A DNA stretch of 35,205 nucleotides from Muribaculaceae bacterium (lineage in GTDB: Bacteria > Bacteroidota > Bacteroidia > Bacteroidales > Muribaculaceae): positions 1-35,205 of the forward strand of contig JAFSPZ010000046.1 of assembly GCA_017451225.1 (NCBI GenBank), read 5' to 3'. Shown here piece by piece: positions 1 through 8,393 of this stretch; positions within the stretch are counted from its first letter, which is position 1, and every line of letters starts with the position of its first letter. The position numbers were made by a program, and so were the translations under genes. The notes beneath the pieces are model-generated. The model did no database searches. It was not told the DNA's origin and saw nothing but the letters and a program-made list of their open reading frames with translations.

Positions 1-922
1 TGCCAGTAACCTTGTCGCCAACCTTGAGGTTCTCGTCGAGCTTGTCCCATGGATGTGGTTGAAGCTGCTTGAGACCGAGGGCGATGCGCTTCTTCTCCTC
101 GTCAAAGTCGAGGATAACAACGTTGAGCTTCTGATCGGGCTCTACGATGTCGGCAGGATTGTTTACGCGGCCCCAAGAGAGGTCGGTGATGTGGATAAGA
201 CCGTCAACGCCACCCAGGTCGATGAATACACCGTAGCTGGTGATGTTCTTAACGGTACCCTCAAGTACCTGACCCTTCTCGAGCTTGGCGATGATTTCTT
301 TGCGCTGTTGCTCGAGCTCGGCCTCGATGAGTGCCTTGTGAGAAACAACAACGTTCTTGTACTCTTGGTTGATTTTAACAACCTTGAACTCCATGGTCTT
401 GTCGACAAACATGTCGTAGTCGCGGATGGGCTTAACGTCGATTTGGCTGCCGGGCAAGAAGGCCTCGATGCCGAATACGTCAACAATCATACCACCCTTA
501 GTGCGACACTTGATGTAACCCTTGATGATTTCATCATTTTCAAGCGCCTGGTTAACGCGCTCCCAACTCTTAGCGGTGCGAGCTTTCTTGTGCGAAAGCA
601 CCAGCTGGCCCTTGCTGTCCTCCTGATTCTCGACAAATACCTCAACGGTGTCGCCAACTTTCAGGTCGGGGTTGTAACGGAACTCGTTAAATGGAATAAT
701 ACCGTCTGACTTGTAGCCAATGTTAACTACTACCTCGCGCTTGTTGATTGAGATAACAGTACCTTCGGTTACTTCTTTGTCCTTGATTGCGCCAAGCGAC
801 TTGTCGTAGGCGGCTTCCAGAGCCTCGTAAGACTCATTTTTTTTGGTTTCACCCTTTTCAAAGGCATCCCAATCGAAGTCCTCGAGGGGTGAAATTGGAG
901 AATTTTTTAATTCTTCGCTCAT
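1..922 (-). CDS. rpsA: 30S ribosomal protein S1, 3' end cut off by window
   Basis: S1 binds mRNA on the 30S subunit and helps initiation, which matters in Bacteroidota where Shine-Dalgarno pairing is weak (family knowledge). The ATG at 922-920 opens MSEELKNSPISPLEDFDWDA, and the frame runs open to base 1, giving about 307 residues of a protein usually near 600. Repeated OB-fold S1 motifs are visible: EGTVISINKREVVVNIGYKS (about residue 52), GYIKCRTKGGMIVDVFGIEA (about 138), EGTVKNITSYGVFIDLGGVD (about 222), and a fourth starting at the edge (LKVGDKVTG). The acidic N-terminus before the first motif is typical of Bacteroidetes S1. The start is supported by the promoter at 989-1018, about 65 bases upstream. 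The upstream neighbour rmuC reads in the same direction. Confidence 0.96.
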   Translation of the reverse strand, partial: MSEELKNSPISPLEDFDWDAFEKGETKKNESYEALEAAYDKSLGAIKDKEVTEGTVISINKREVVVNIGYKSDGIIPFNEFRYNPDLKVGDTVEVFVENQEDSKGQLVLSHKKARTAKSWERVNQALENDEIIKGYIKCRTKGGMIVDVFGIEAFLPGSQIDVKPIRDYDMFVDKTMEFKVVKINQEYKNVVVSHKALIEAELEQQRKEIIAKLEKGQVLEGTVKNITSYGVFIDLGGVDGLIHITDLSWGRVNNPADIVEPDQKLNVVILDFDEEKKRIALGLKQLQPHPWDKLDENLKVGDKVTG

Positions 923-988
923 TTAAATAGTTAATAAAAAAGTTAATAATCACAGGTCTTCCAGATTCGTTCCCGGAAAACGCGACTG

Positions 989-1018
989 CAAAGGTAAGCA
1001 TAATTTTCTAATCCACAA
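989..1018 (-). promoter_or_regulatory. rpsA promoter, Bacteroidetes type
   Basis: Minus strand: TTG at 1018-1016, a 19-base spacer, and TACCTTTG at 996-989, a full match to the TAnnTTTG -7 consensus. The expected 5' leader is about 60 bases. No clear terminator lies between rmuC and this promoter, so some readthrough from rmuC is possible. Confidence 0.8.
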
Positions 1019-1086
1019 GCGATTTGCGGACGATTTTTTATGATAAAAATAAATAAGGTATAAAACTGGGTGGTAAAATGATGATA

Positions 1087-2475
1087 TTATTCTTCCAGTT
1101 CTTGTGTTTTGAGGCCGGCGAGTTCTTTGATTGAATTTCCTTTTGAGATAATGCCGCCCTTGCCCGAGAGCTTTGTCATGGCGCTGTTGTAGGTCTTTTG
1201 CATAGCGTCGATGCCGTTCTGGATTTTTTCGAGGTCGGCCGAGAATCCGTCGAGCTTTGTCATGAGTTTCATCACTTCCTTGGCAATAGACTCGGCGTTC
1301 TTGTTCTGCTTGTCGCGCGACCACAGCTGCATGAGCAGTTGGGCTACGCTCAGCAGGTGGGTGGGGCTTACGATTACCACGTGCTTCTGATAGGCATACT
1401 CCCACAGTTGCTGGTTGCCTTGCATTGCCGAGAGGTAGGCTGGCTCGTTGGGGATGAACATGAGGGCGAAATCGGCAGTGTTGCTCACCTGGGTGGTGTA
1501 TTCCTTCTTGGCAAGAAGGTCAACCTGAGCCTTAACCGATGCTACGTGGTCCTTGAGTGCTTGTTGCTGGTCTTCGGGCGTGGTGGCGTTGACATATTCA
1601 ACAAATGCTGTCAACGACACTTTGCTGTCGATTATCAGGTTCTTGCCATCGGGCATGAAGAGGGCGACGTCAGGCCTGAGCAAGCCTCCCTCGTCGTTTC
1701 GTATCACATTGCCCTGGCTGTCACGGGTTACCTGGATTTGGTAATGCACGTCTTGCTTAAGTCCCGACAAGTCGAGGATGCGCTTGAGCACACCTTCGCC
1801 CCAGTCGCCTTGAATCTTGTTGTTGCTCACAAGAGCGTTAGATAGCTTGGTTGCCTCTTGGGTGATTTCTTTGTTGGCAGCCACCATTTTCTCAAGCTCT
1901 TTGCCGAAGAACTTGGTGTTTACGTCCTGTTTTTCCTGATAGGTCTTGAGCTCTTTGTTGAGGCCGTCTATTTGCTCTTTGAGAGGAGTGAGCAGTTGAC
2001 CGATGCTAGTTTTGCCCTCCTCGTTCATTGCTTTGCGACTATTGGTGAGGAGCTCGGCTGCCACGAGTTTGAATGTCTGTTTCGACTCTTCCTCGAGTTG
2101 CTCGCGGGTGCGTGTCACTGCTTCGAGCTTGGTCTGGAGCTCAGTCTTGTCTCGGTCGAGTGAGTCTTTGAGGTCATCGAGCTGCTTGATTTGGTCTTGC
2201 AGATTGGTGACCGACGCATTGAGCTCTTCGACACGCAGCTGCATCATTCTCGCATTCTCGGTGGCAGTGGCGTGCTGAGCTTTGAGATTGGCGTTCTCGG
2301 TGGTGAGCAGCTGGGTCTTGCCGTTGGCGGTTTCAAGCTGGCTGCGCAGGTCTTGATTGGTGGCTTGCAGCTGCCGCGACACGTCGACGGCGTTTTTGCG
2401 CATGAGCCATGCTACAATAGCCCCCAGCGCGAGGACTACAATTATAGATATGATATATATTGTTGTAGTTATCAT
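1087..2475 (-). CDS. rmuC: DNA recombination protein RmuC homologue
   Basis: RmuC-family proteins are membrane-anchored coiled-coil proteins with a nuclease-like core, linked in E. coli to limiting inversions at short inverted repeats; the exact activity is unclear. The 462 residues start with one membrane segment (IYIISIIVVLALGAIVAWLM, about residues 7-26). A long coiled coil rich in Gln/Glu/Leu follows to about 150, then the conserved core with KIQGDWGEGVLKRILDLSGL, RPDVALFMPDGKNLIIDSKV and FMFIPNEPAYL-like segments (here ALMFIPNEPAYLSAM). The ATG at 2475 lies 37 bases after the valS stop with no terminator between, so it is probably transcribed with valS. Length is ordinary for the family. 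Confidence 0.93.
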   Translation of the reverse strand: MITTTIYIISIIVVLALGAIVAWLMRKNAVDVSRQLQATNQDLRSQLETANGKTQLLTTENANLKAQHATATENARMMQLRVEELNASVTNLQDQIKQLDDLKDSLDRDKTELQTKLEAVTRTREQLEEESKQTFKLVAAELLTNSRKAMNEEGKTSIGQLLTPLKEQIDGLNKELKTYQEKQDVNTKFFGKELEKMVAANKEITQEATKLSNALVSNNKIQGDWGEGVLKRILDLSGLKQDVHYQIQVTRDSQGNVIRNDEGGLLRPDVALFMPDGKNLIIDSKVSLTAFVEYVNATTPEDQQQALKDHVASVKAQVDLLAKKEYTTQVSNTADFALMFIPNEPAYLSAMQGNQQLWEYAYQKHVVIVSPTHLLSVAQLLMQLWSRDKQNKNAESIAKEVMKLMTKLDGFSADLEKIQNGIDAMQKTYNSAMTKLSGKGGIISKGNSIKELAGLKTQELEE

Positions 2476-2512
2476 AGCGTTGAGGGCTATTTAGTTATGA
2501 GTAATTAATTTT

Positions 2513-5212
2513 TTACTTTTTCAGTGCAGCGAGGGTCTCCTGCAGAGTAGCGATTTTGCTCTGAGCGTCGGCTTGTTTCTTGCGCTCGGCGGCAACAACG
2601 GCCTCGGGAGCGTTGGCTACGAAGCGCTCGTTGCTGAGCTTCTTCTCCACACTGGCAAGGAATCCCTTGGCATACTCAAGTTCCTTCTCGAGCTTCTCGA
2701 TTTCTTCCTCCACGTTGATGTTGTCGTGCAGAGGAACGGCAAACTCGGTAGTGCCAATCAGGAACGATGCAGCTGCAGGATCTTTGGCGTCGACAACGGT
2801 GATAGCCTCGAGTCCGGCAAGCTTGATGATGATGGGCTTGTAGTTGTTGTCCCATTCGTTGCTTGCAACTTGCAGCTCGAGCATGTTCTTGTTGGGGATG
2901 TTCTTGCTGGCACGAACGTTGCGCACGGCTGTGATTATCTCGCGAGCCTCGTTCATGGCTTTCACGGCTGCCTCGTCAACTGCTTGTGGCTCGGGAAGGA
3001 TGGCATACATTACGCTCTCGCCTTGCTTGCGGTCGCTGATGTGCTGCCACAGCTCTTCGCTGATGAATGGCATGAATGGATGAATGAGACGCAGCAATAC
3101 GTCAAAGAAACCGAGTGTGGCATCAAGAGTTTTGCTGTCGATGGGCTGCTGGTAGGCAGGCTTAACAATCTCGAGATAGAGAGCCGAGAAGTCTTCCCAG
3201 AACAGGCGGTAAATAGCCATCAACGCATCGCTGATGCGGAACTTCGAGAAGAGGTCCTTAACCTCGGCGAGAGTGCTGTTGAGCTGGGCGTTGAACCACT
3301 CAATTGCCAGACGGCTGTGCTCGGGCTGGTCGATGTCGGCCACTTCCCATCCCTTAACAAGGCGGAATGCATTCCAAATCTTGTTGTTGAAGTTGCGTCC
3401 TTGCTCGCACAGAGCCTCGTCGAAGAGGATGTCGTTTCCGGCTGGAGCGCTGAGCATCATACCCATGCGCACGCCGTCGGCGCCAAATTTGTCCATCAGC
3501 TCGATTGGGTCGGGGCTGTTGCCCAGCGACTTCGACATCTTGCGGCCAAGCTTGTCGCGCACGATACCGGTGAAGTATACATTGCGGAATGGCATGTCGC
3601 CAACAAACTCATAACCTGCCATAATCATGCGAGTCACCCAGAAGAAGATGATGTCGGGGGCGGTAACAAGGTCGGCGGTGGGGTAGTAGTACTTGATTTC
3701 CTCGTTGCCGGGATTGCGTATGCCGTCAAAGAGAGAGATGGGCCACAACCACGAGCTGAACCAAGTGTCGAGGGCATCCTCGTCCTGACGCAGGTCGTCG
3801 ATGGTGATGTTCTCGTAGCCAGGCATCTTATGTGCCTTCTCGAGAGCCTCTTCCTTGGTGAGAGCAACCACAAACTTCTCGTCTTGCTCGTCGCTCGAAG
3901 GAAGGAAGTAGGCTGGGATGCGGTGTCCCCACCACAGCTGGCGGCTGATGCACCAGTCCTGGATGTTCTCGAGCCAGTTGCGATAGGTTGTCTTGTATTT
4001 TGGAGGGAAGAACTTGATGGCATCTTCCATAACTGGTGGCAGAGCGATGTCGGCAAAGTGCTGCATCTTGATGAACCATTGCATGCAAAGGCGTGGCTCA
4101 ACTGCGGTGTCGCTGTTGCGCTCGCTGTAGCCCACCTTGTTGTCATAGTCCTCAACCTTCTCCATCAAGCCTGCGTTTTCGAGGTCGACAACAATCACCT
4201 TGCGCACCTCGTCGCGAGTCATGCCCACATAGAGTGGCGACTGCTCGCTGATGGTTGCATCGGCGTTGAAAATGTCGATGGTCTCGAGGTTATGGTTCTT
4301 GCCAAGCATGAAGTCGTTGACGTCGTGAGCAGGAGTCACCTTGAGGCAACCAGTACCGAACTCAATGTCGACATAGCGGTCCTCAATCACGGGAACAACA
4401 CGGTTCACGAGGGGCACAATCACCTTCTTGCCACGCAACCACTGATTCTTGGGGTCCTTGGGGTTGATACACATCGCGGTGTCGCCCATGATGGTCTCGG
4501 GACGGGTGGTGGCTACCACTGCGTAACGGCGGCCCTGAGCATCGCGATGCACGATTTCACCTTCGGCACCAGTCTCGCCGCTCATGTCGTCGTCGGCAAC
4601 GTAGTACTTGAGATAGTAGAGCTTGCTCTTCTCCTCGCGGTAGATAACTTCCTCGTTACTCAATGCTGTCTGGGCTTTGGGATCCCAGTTCACCATGCGC
4701 AGGCCGCGGTAGATAAGTCCCTTCTCATAGAGGTCGACAAAGACGCGCAACACGCTCTCACTGCGAATATCGTCCATAGTGAAAGCGGTGCGGCTCCAGT
4801 CGCACGAAGCGCCAAGTTTGCGCAGCTGCTGCAGGATGATGCCTCCGTGCTCGTGAGTCCAGTCCCAAGCATGCTTGAGAAACTCTTCGCGTGTGAGGTC
4901 GGTCTTCTTGATGCCCTGCTCGGCGAGGCGTTTCACCACTTTGGCCTCGGTAGCGATGCTGGCGTGGTCGGTGCCTGGCACCCACAAGGCGTTCTTGCCC
5001 TCCTGGCGCGCGCGGCGCATGAGGATGTCCTGAATGGTGTTGTTGAGCATGTGGCCCATGTGAAGCACACCGGTGACGTTGGGTGGTGGAATCACAATAG
5101 TGTAGGGTTCACGCTCATCGGGAACAGACTTGAACAAGTCGTTGTCAATCCAGTACTTATACCATTTGTCCTCGACCGCTTTAGGGTCGTACTTAGTAGC
5201 CAAAGTGTTCAT
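2513..5212 (-). CDS. valS: Valyl-tRNA synthetase
   Basis: Class Ia aminoacyl-tRNA synthetase charging tRNA-Val in the cytoplasm. It has 899 residues, normal for bacterial ValS. The ATP-site signature [14 protein letters not shown] (residues 43-56, HMGH version of HIGH) and RKMSKSLGN (about 555) are intact. An editing domain (CP1) lies between, with [14 protein letters not shown] and [15 protein letters not shown]. The C-terminus carries the ValS-specific charged coiled coil ([16 protein letters not shown] onward) ending in LAALKK. The ATG at 5212 is supported by the promoter about 40 bases upstream. The opposite strand has a very long open frame over this gene, which is a codon-usage shadow. 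Confidence 0.98.
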   Translation of the reverse strand: MNTLATKYDPKAVEDKWYKYWIDNDLFKSVPDEREPYTIVIPPPNVTGVLHMGHMLNNTIQDILMRRARQEGKNALWVPGTDHASIATEAKVVKRLAEQGIKKTDLTREEFLKHAWDWTHEHGGIILQQLRKLGASCDWSRTAFTMDDIRSESVLRVFVDLYEKGLIYRGLRMVNWDPKAQTALSNEEVIYREEKSKLYYLKYYVADDDMSGETGAEGEIVHRDAQGRRYAVVATTRPETIMGDTAMCINPKDPKNQWLRGKKVIVPLVNRVVPVIEDRYVDIEFGTGCLKVTPAHDVNDFMLGKNHNLETIDIFNADATISEQSPLYVGMTRDEVRKVIVVDLENAGLMEKVEDYDNKVGYSERNSDTAVEPRLCMQWFIKMQHFADIALPPVMEDAIKFFPPKYKTTYRNWLENIQDWCISRQLWWGHRIPAYFLPSSDEQDEKFVVALTKEEALEKAHKMPGYENITIDDLRQDEDALDTWFSSWLWPISLFDGIRNPGNEEIKYYYPTADLVTAPDIIFFWVTRMIMAGYEFVGDMPFRNVYFTGIVRDKLGRKMSKSLGNSPDPIELMDKFGADGVRMGMMLSAPAGNDILFDEALCEQGRNFNNKIWNAFRLVKGWEVADIDQPEHSRLAIEWFNAQLNSTLAEVKDLFSKFRISDALMAIYRLFWEDFSALYLEIVKPAYQQPIDSKTLDATLGFFDVLLRLIHPFMPFISEELWQHISDRKQGESVMYAILPEPQAVDEAAVKAMNEAREIITAVRNVRASKNIPNKNMLELQVASNEWDNNYKPIIIKLAGLEAITVVDAKDPAAASFLIGTTEFAVPLHDNINVEEEIEKLEKELEYAKGFLASVEKKLSNERFVANAPEAVVAAERKKQADAQSKIATLQETLAALKK

Positions 5213-5252
5213 AAATATATTAAATTGTAGATTAAATTTTCAATTCAAGCTG

Positions 5253-5282
5253 CAAAATTAATAAAAAGTTTTCAGTTTTCAG
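5253..5282 (-). promoter_or_regulatory. valS promoter with CTG at the -33 position
   Basis: Minus strand: TAATTTTG at 5260-5253 fits TAnnTTTG. At the normal distance (19 bases) stands CTG (5282-5280) rather than TTG. That CTG belongs to a 7-base repeat tract that starts 6 bases upstream of the -7 box. Confidence 0.65.
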
Positions 5283-5308
5283 TTTCCCATTATCAGTTTT
5301 TAGTCATC
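5267..5308. repeat. Six in-register AGTTNTC heptamers upstream of valS
   Basis: On the plus strand the units are AGTTTTC, AGTTTTC, AGTTTCC, CATTATC, AGTTTTT and AGTCATC, one after another with no gaps. The tract supplies the -33 region of the valS promoter. The same unit occurs upstream of the fatty acid transporter (13262-13296) and glyA (17488-17515). Confidence 0.85.
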
Positions 5309-5369
5309 TGTTGTTGTTTTTTATGGCTTTTTGTAACTCATGGCTAATCCCACATCATCTAAAAACCAC

Positions 5370-5407
5370 AAGCGGTTGGTTTACACGATAAGGTAAATCA
5401 ACCGCTT
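5370..5407 (-). terminator. Hairpin terminator after the STAS gene
   Basis: Arms 5370-5383 and 5394-5407 pair over 14 bp with one G-U pair and a 10-base loop. Read on the minus strand the stem is followed by GTGGTTTTTAG, so it most likely ends the STAS gene transcript before the valS promoter. Confidence 0.7.
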
Positions 5408-5487
5408 TTCTTTCGTTGGCTAAGCTTTTTGACATCTTTGAGGTTGTTGCCCGCAAAAATTGCCAACTTTAGTTGCTCGTTTATAGA

Positions 5488-5790
5488 TTACTCAAAAGTA
5501 AAAAGATTAATAAAACCTGTCATTTTAAACACGTTCTTGATGTCGTCGTTTAGGCCCTTGAGGGTGACGGTGTGGCCGTGTGACTTGGCTTTCTTGAGGA
5601 TGCCGAGCAAGATGCGCAATCCACTCGAAGCAATATACTCAAGCTTCTCGCAGTCAATAACGATGTCCTTGTCCTCGTTGTCGTAGAGGGGCTTCATCTC
5701 CTTCTCAACCTCGATAGCGGCGGCAGTGTCGAGCTCGCCCTCAAACGTAGCAACCAGCTTGCCGTCAATTTCATTAATTGTAGTCTTCAT
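5488..5790 (-). CDS. STAS-domain anti-sigma factor antagonist (SpoIIAA/RsbV type)
   Basis: Single STAS domain of 100 residues, the usual size of RsbV/SpoIIAA proteins, which bind a serine kinase/anti-sigma factor unless phosphorylated on a conserved serine. The phosphorylation segment EYIASSGLRILLG is at residues 51-63, with candidate serines 55 and 56; the Asp often found before the serines is Ala here. The N-terminal strand reads ATFEGELDTAAA. The ATG at 5790 lies about 60 bases after a good promoter (5853-5883), and a hairpin terminator follows, so it can be expressed alone. The next gene upstream on the same strand, past the small remnant at 5959-6118, encodes the matching phosphatase/kinase fusion. 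That makes partner switching the likely role, though the sigma factor or other output is not in the window. Confidence 0.88.
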   Translation of the reverse strand: MKTTINEIDGKLVATFEGELDTAAAIEVEKEMKPLYDNEDKDIVIDCEKLEYIASSGLRILLGILKKAKSHGHTVTLKGLNDDIKNVFKMTGFINLFTFE

Positions 5791-5852
5791 ATTAATATAT
5801 TTTGTGTGTTTTACTAATTGTTCGATGGAAAATACTTCCCAAAATTAAAAAG

Positions 5853-5883
5853 CAAAGTAACTGTTTTTTTATCTAAAATGCAA
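5853..5883 (-). promoter_or_regulatory. Promoter of the STAS gene
   Basis: Minus strand: TTG at 5883-5881, a 20-base spacer, and TTACTTTG at 5860-5853 (one mismatch to TAnnTTTG). It gives the STAS gene its own start, separate from the phosphatase gene. The stretch 5862-5958 between this site and the dockerin remnant is AT-rich and shows nothing else I recognise. Confidence 0.65.
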
Positions 5884-5958
5884 TAAATAGACGTTTTTGT
5901 TTTATCCAAACAGCGATAAATAGCCTTTTTTAGGCCTCTAAAAACTGTTACCACTAAG

Positions 5959-6118
5959 CTATTGCCCAAGGATTTGGTTGTAGACGGTGGTTACATCGGC
6001 ACTGGTTACCATGCAGTCACCGTCGACATCTCCTGCTATTGGCCACCAATCGGGCTCTAGTGGCTGCCGAAAGGGATAATGCTATTGAGCAAATCAAAAA
6101 AGATAGTATTAGTCTCAT
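5959..6118 (-). pseudogene. Frameshifted secreted dockerin-like repeat remnant
   Basis: ATG at 6118 begins MRLILSFLICSIALSLSAA, a convincing signal peptide (h-region then Ala-x-Ala), but this frame stops at 6019-6017. The neighbouring frame, open from 6081 to the TAG at 5961-5959, encodes PLEPDWWPIAGDVDGDC then MVTSADVTTVYNQILGQ and stop. That is a dockerin type I-like half with an EF-hand-style loop: Asp at loop positions 1, 3, 5 and 12. The two frames differ by one base, so removing one base from the 160-base stretch would join them into a 52-residue secreted protein. It could be a small gene broken by one indel, the leftover ends of a larger dockerin protein after an internal deletion, or a sequencing error. 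It starts 35 bases after the phosphatase stop. A +1 programmed frameshift is possible but I see no evidence for it. Confidence 0.6.
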
Positions 6119-6153
6119 ATCGGTAAAAGTAATAGTTTAAACATTTATAAAAG

Positions 6154-8343
6154 TCAATATTTCTTTGTCAAGGTGAGCACGTTCTTGCCCTCGATGCGCT
6201 CGTAGTTGATGGTGTCCATGAGCTGACGCACAAGGAAGATGCCCAGGCCGCCTATCTGGCGCTCCTCGGCAGTGAGCGAGGTGTCGACATCGGGGGCGTC
6301 GGTAGGGGCGAACGCGACACCGGTGTCAATGATTTTGAATTTGAGACTGGTCGCGGTTGCAGTTGCCTCTATGTTGATATCCCCCTTCTCGCCTGAGGGA
6401 TAGGTATAGTTTATCACGTTGACTACTGCTTCCTCGATGGCGAGTTTGAGATTCTGCGAGTCGTTTTTCGACAGTTTCAGCTCATCACCAACGCTCTTGA
6501 CAAAGTCATTCACACTGGGTACATGGCTCAAAGAGTTGTCGATGGTGAGCTCGCGGTGCATGATAGTTTCCTCTTCTTTGGGTGTGAACTTCACCGCAAG
6601 CATGGTGAGGTCGTCGCTTTGCTCGGCACCACCCACAAACTCGCTGCACATGGCATGCAGTGCATCGAGCAGTTGCTGAGGTGCATCTTCTAAATGCTGT
6701 TCTATCGTGTCCTTCACCCGTTGCAAGCCAAACTGGTCGTGCTTGGCATCCATAGCCTCGGTCAGGCCGTCGGTGTAGAGTAATAGCGTGTTGCCTGGAT
6801 TGAGCTCAGCTAGTTGTCCCTCATAGAACCAGTCGATATCAACACCAAGAGGAATATTTGATTTTACATCAAGGTCGCGAGCCTTATTGTCAATGAGCTG
6901 TGGTGTGTCGTGGCCAGCGTTGCAATACTGCAGACGTCCTGTGGGCAGGTCGAGCACTCCAATGAAGAAGGTGACAAACATGCTCGAGTCGTTGCCGTGG
7001 CACACAGCCTGATTAATCTTCTGCATGATGCGTGCCGGATGGCTCTCGCGTGAGCCAAATGAGCGGAACATAGAATGAGTTACCGACATGATGAGCGCCG
7101 ATGCCACACCCTTGCCGCTTGCATCGCCTATGCAGAAGAACAGCTTGTCGTCGCGCAGGAAGTAGTCGTAGATGTCGCCTCCCACTTCGCGTGCCGAGAG
7201 CAGCGATGCTGCAATGTCGAAATTGTCGTGAGTGACATCGTCGTGTGGCAGCATCTCGCTCTGTATGCGCTTAGCCACTTGCAACTCGGTGTTGAGACGC
7301 TCGTGCTCCAACTCGTTTTGAGCCATTTTCCTGTTGTTCCTTAGGAATCGGTAGATGATATAACCTAATAGCAGAAAACCTAACAGCATGAGCAGTCCCG
7401 TGCGCAGGCGTATGGCGTTTAGTCCAGCATATACCTCGTCGTCATAGCACACCACAGCTATCATCCAGTGAGGGTTGCCTTTCATGTGGTGGAAAAAGAC
7501 GCGGGCTTCCTTGCCGTCTTCGGTGTCGAACTCTATCACTTTGATTTTGCTTTTGGCCACAACGCGTGCTCTGCGCGTAGAGTCTTTGATAAGCTTAATG
7601 GCATCGTCAAAATCTTTATAGCGAGCGTGACTTTTGGCTGGTTGTGAAATGAGTTCGGCATCATCAGTAAGCAGCAGACAGTAAGATGATGGATACATGT
7701 GCCGGTTGTTGAGGCTGTCGCTGAGCCATTCAAGCGAGAGGTCGATGCCCGCAACTGCGGCTTTCTGCCCTTTTTTATCGATAATGGGTACCGAATAGGT
7801 GGTGATTAAAGAATGGGTTTCCACGCTGTCGATGTAAGGGTCGCTCCAATAGGGCTTTCCAGTTGATATGGGTTCGCTGTAGAACTTGAACTTTGTGTAG
7901 TCGTGCCCGCCTCGCATGGCGATATTATTTCTCACCTGTATACCTTCTTTAGTGTTGAAAGCCCAGGGCTCAAAGAGCTCGTCGTGATGCTCGTAATAGC
8001 CAGGCACGAATGCTAGCCCCACTCCCGTGAAATAGTCGTTGGCCTCGACTATCGTGCGCAGTGCGTCGTTAATGTCGTCGGGGTCTTTGGTCAGTTTGGT
8101 GATTTCGGTCACATGGCTGTTGAGCACCTGTTCGGTGGTATTGAGCATGCTCTTGACGAGGATGGCCTTCATGGTCATCTCGATTGAGGCTTTCTTTTCA
8201 AGCTCGTATTCGAGAAGTTGCTTGGTATAGTAGTATTGCGCCCACGAGAACAACTCAAGCAGCAGTGCGGCAAACACAATAATCAAAGTGATCCATGTGC
8301 GCCTGTTCAAGTGTTTCCTTATCGTTGCTAACAACTTTTTCAT
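6154..8343 (-). CDS. Membrane sensor with SpoIIE/RsbU phosphatase and RsbW-like kinase domain
   Basis: A 729-residue fusion. One membrane helix (about 17-37) and a second (about 315-335) flank a periplasmic Cache-like sensor with YFTGVGLAFVPGYYEHHDEL and IGVDLS-like AAVAGIDLSLEWLSDSL. A short linker follows, then a PP2C/SpoIIE phosphatase: LQVAKRIQSEMLP (about 355), VGGDIYDYF (about 391), GDASGKGVASA (about 409), LLYTDGLTEAMD (about 528) and EQSDDLTMLAVKF (about 575). The last 135 residues are a GHKL ATPase of the RsbW type, with N box LAIEEAVVNVINYTYP, DTGVAFAP and GGLGIFLVRQLMD. The kinase half begins at an internal MHRELTIDNSLS, like a separate gene fused on. Such proteins phosphorylate or dephosphorylate STAS antagonists, and one lies just downstream (5488-5790). 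The sensor ligand is unknown. It follows the outer-membrane barrel gene by 50 bases. Confidence 0.92.
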   Translation of the reverse strand: MKKLLATIRKHLNRRTWITLIIVFAALLLELFSWAQYYYTKQLLEYELEKKASIEMTMKAILVKSMLNTTEQVLNSHVTEITKLTKDPDDINDALRTIVEANDYFTGVGLAFVPGYYEHHDELFEPWAFNTKEGIQVRNNIAMRGGHDYTKFKFYSEPISTGKPYWSDPYIDSVETHSLITTYSVPIIDKKGQKAAVAGIDLSLEWLSDSLNNRHMYPSSYCLLLTDDAELISQPAKSHARYKDFDDAIKLIKDSTRRARVVAKSKIKVIEFDTEDGKEARVFFHHMKGNPHWMIAVVCYDDEVYAGLNAIRLRTGLLMLLGFLLLGYIIYRFLRNNRKMAQNELEHERLNTELQVAKRIQSEMLPHDDVTHDNFDIAASLLSAREVGGDIYDYFLRDDKLFFCIGDASGKGVASALIMSVTHSMFRSFGSRESHPARIMQKINQAVCHGNDSSMFVTFFIGVLDLPTGRLQYCNAGHDTPQLIDNKARDLDVKSNIPLGVDIDWFYEGQLAELNPGNTLLLYTDGLTEAMDAKHDQFGLQRVKDTIEQHLEDAPQQLLDALHAMCSEFVGGAEQSDDLTMLAVKFTPKEEETIMHRELTIDNSLSHVPSVNDFVKSVGDELKLSKNDSQNLKLAIEEAVVNVINYTYPSGEKGDINIEATATATSLKFKIIDTGVAFAPTDAPDVDTSLTAEERQIGGLGIFLVRQLMDTINYERIEGKNVLTLTKKY

Positions 8344-8389
8344 GGAATCGGGAATCGTGAAGAGACAATAAACTGTGAACTATGAACTA
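8344..8389. repeat. Two short heptamer duplications before the phosphatase start
   Basis: GGAATCG is repeated directly at 8344-8350 and 8351-8357, touching the start codon, and TGAACTA at 8376-8382 and 8383-8389. The second pair runs into the perfect palindrome AACTATAGTT. The unit length of 7 matches other intergenic repeats in this window. Confidence 0.6.
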
Positions 8390-8393
8390 TAGT

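Noticed and set aside
2573-5230. An open frame of 885 codons on the plus strand, covering nearly all of valS on the opposite strand
   Set aside because: valS on the minus strand has all its catalytic motifs. The antisense translation has no recognisable domain and follows from the third-position bias of the real gene.
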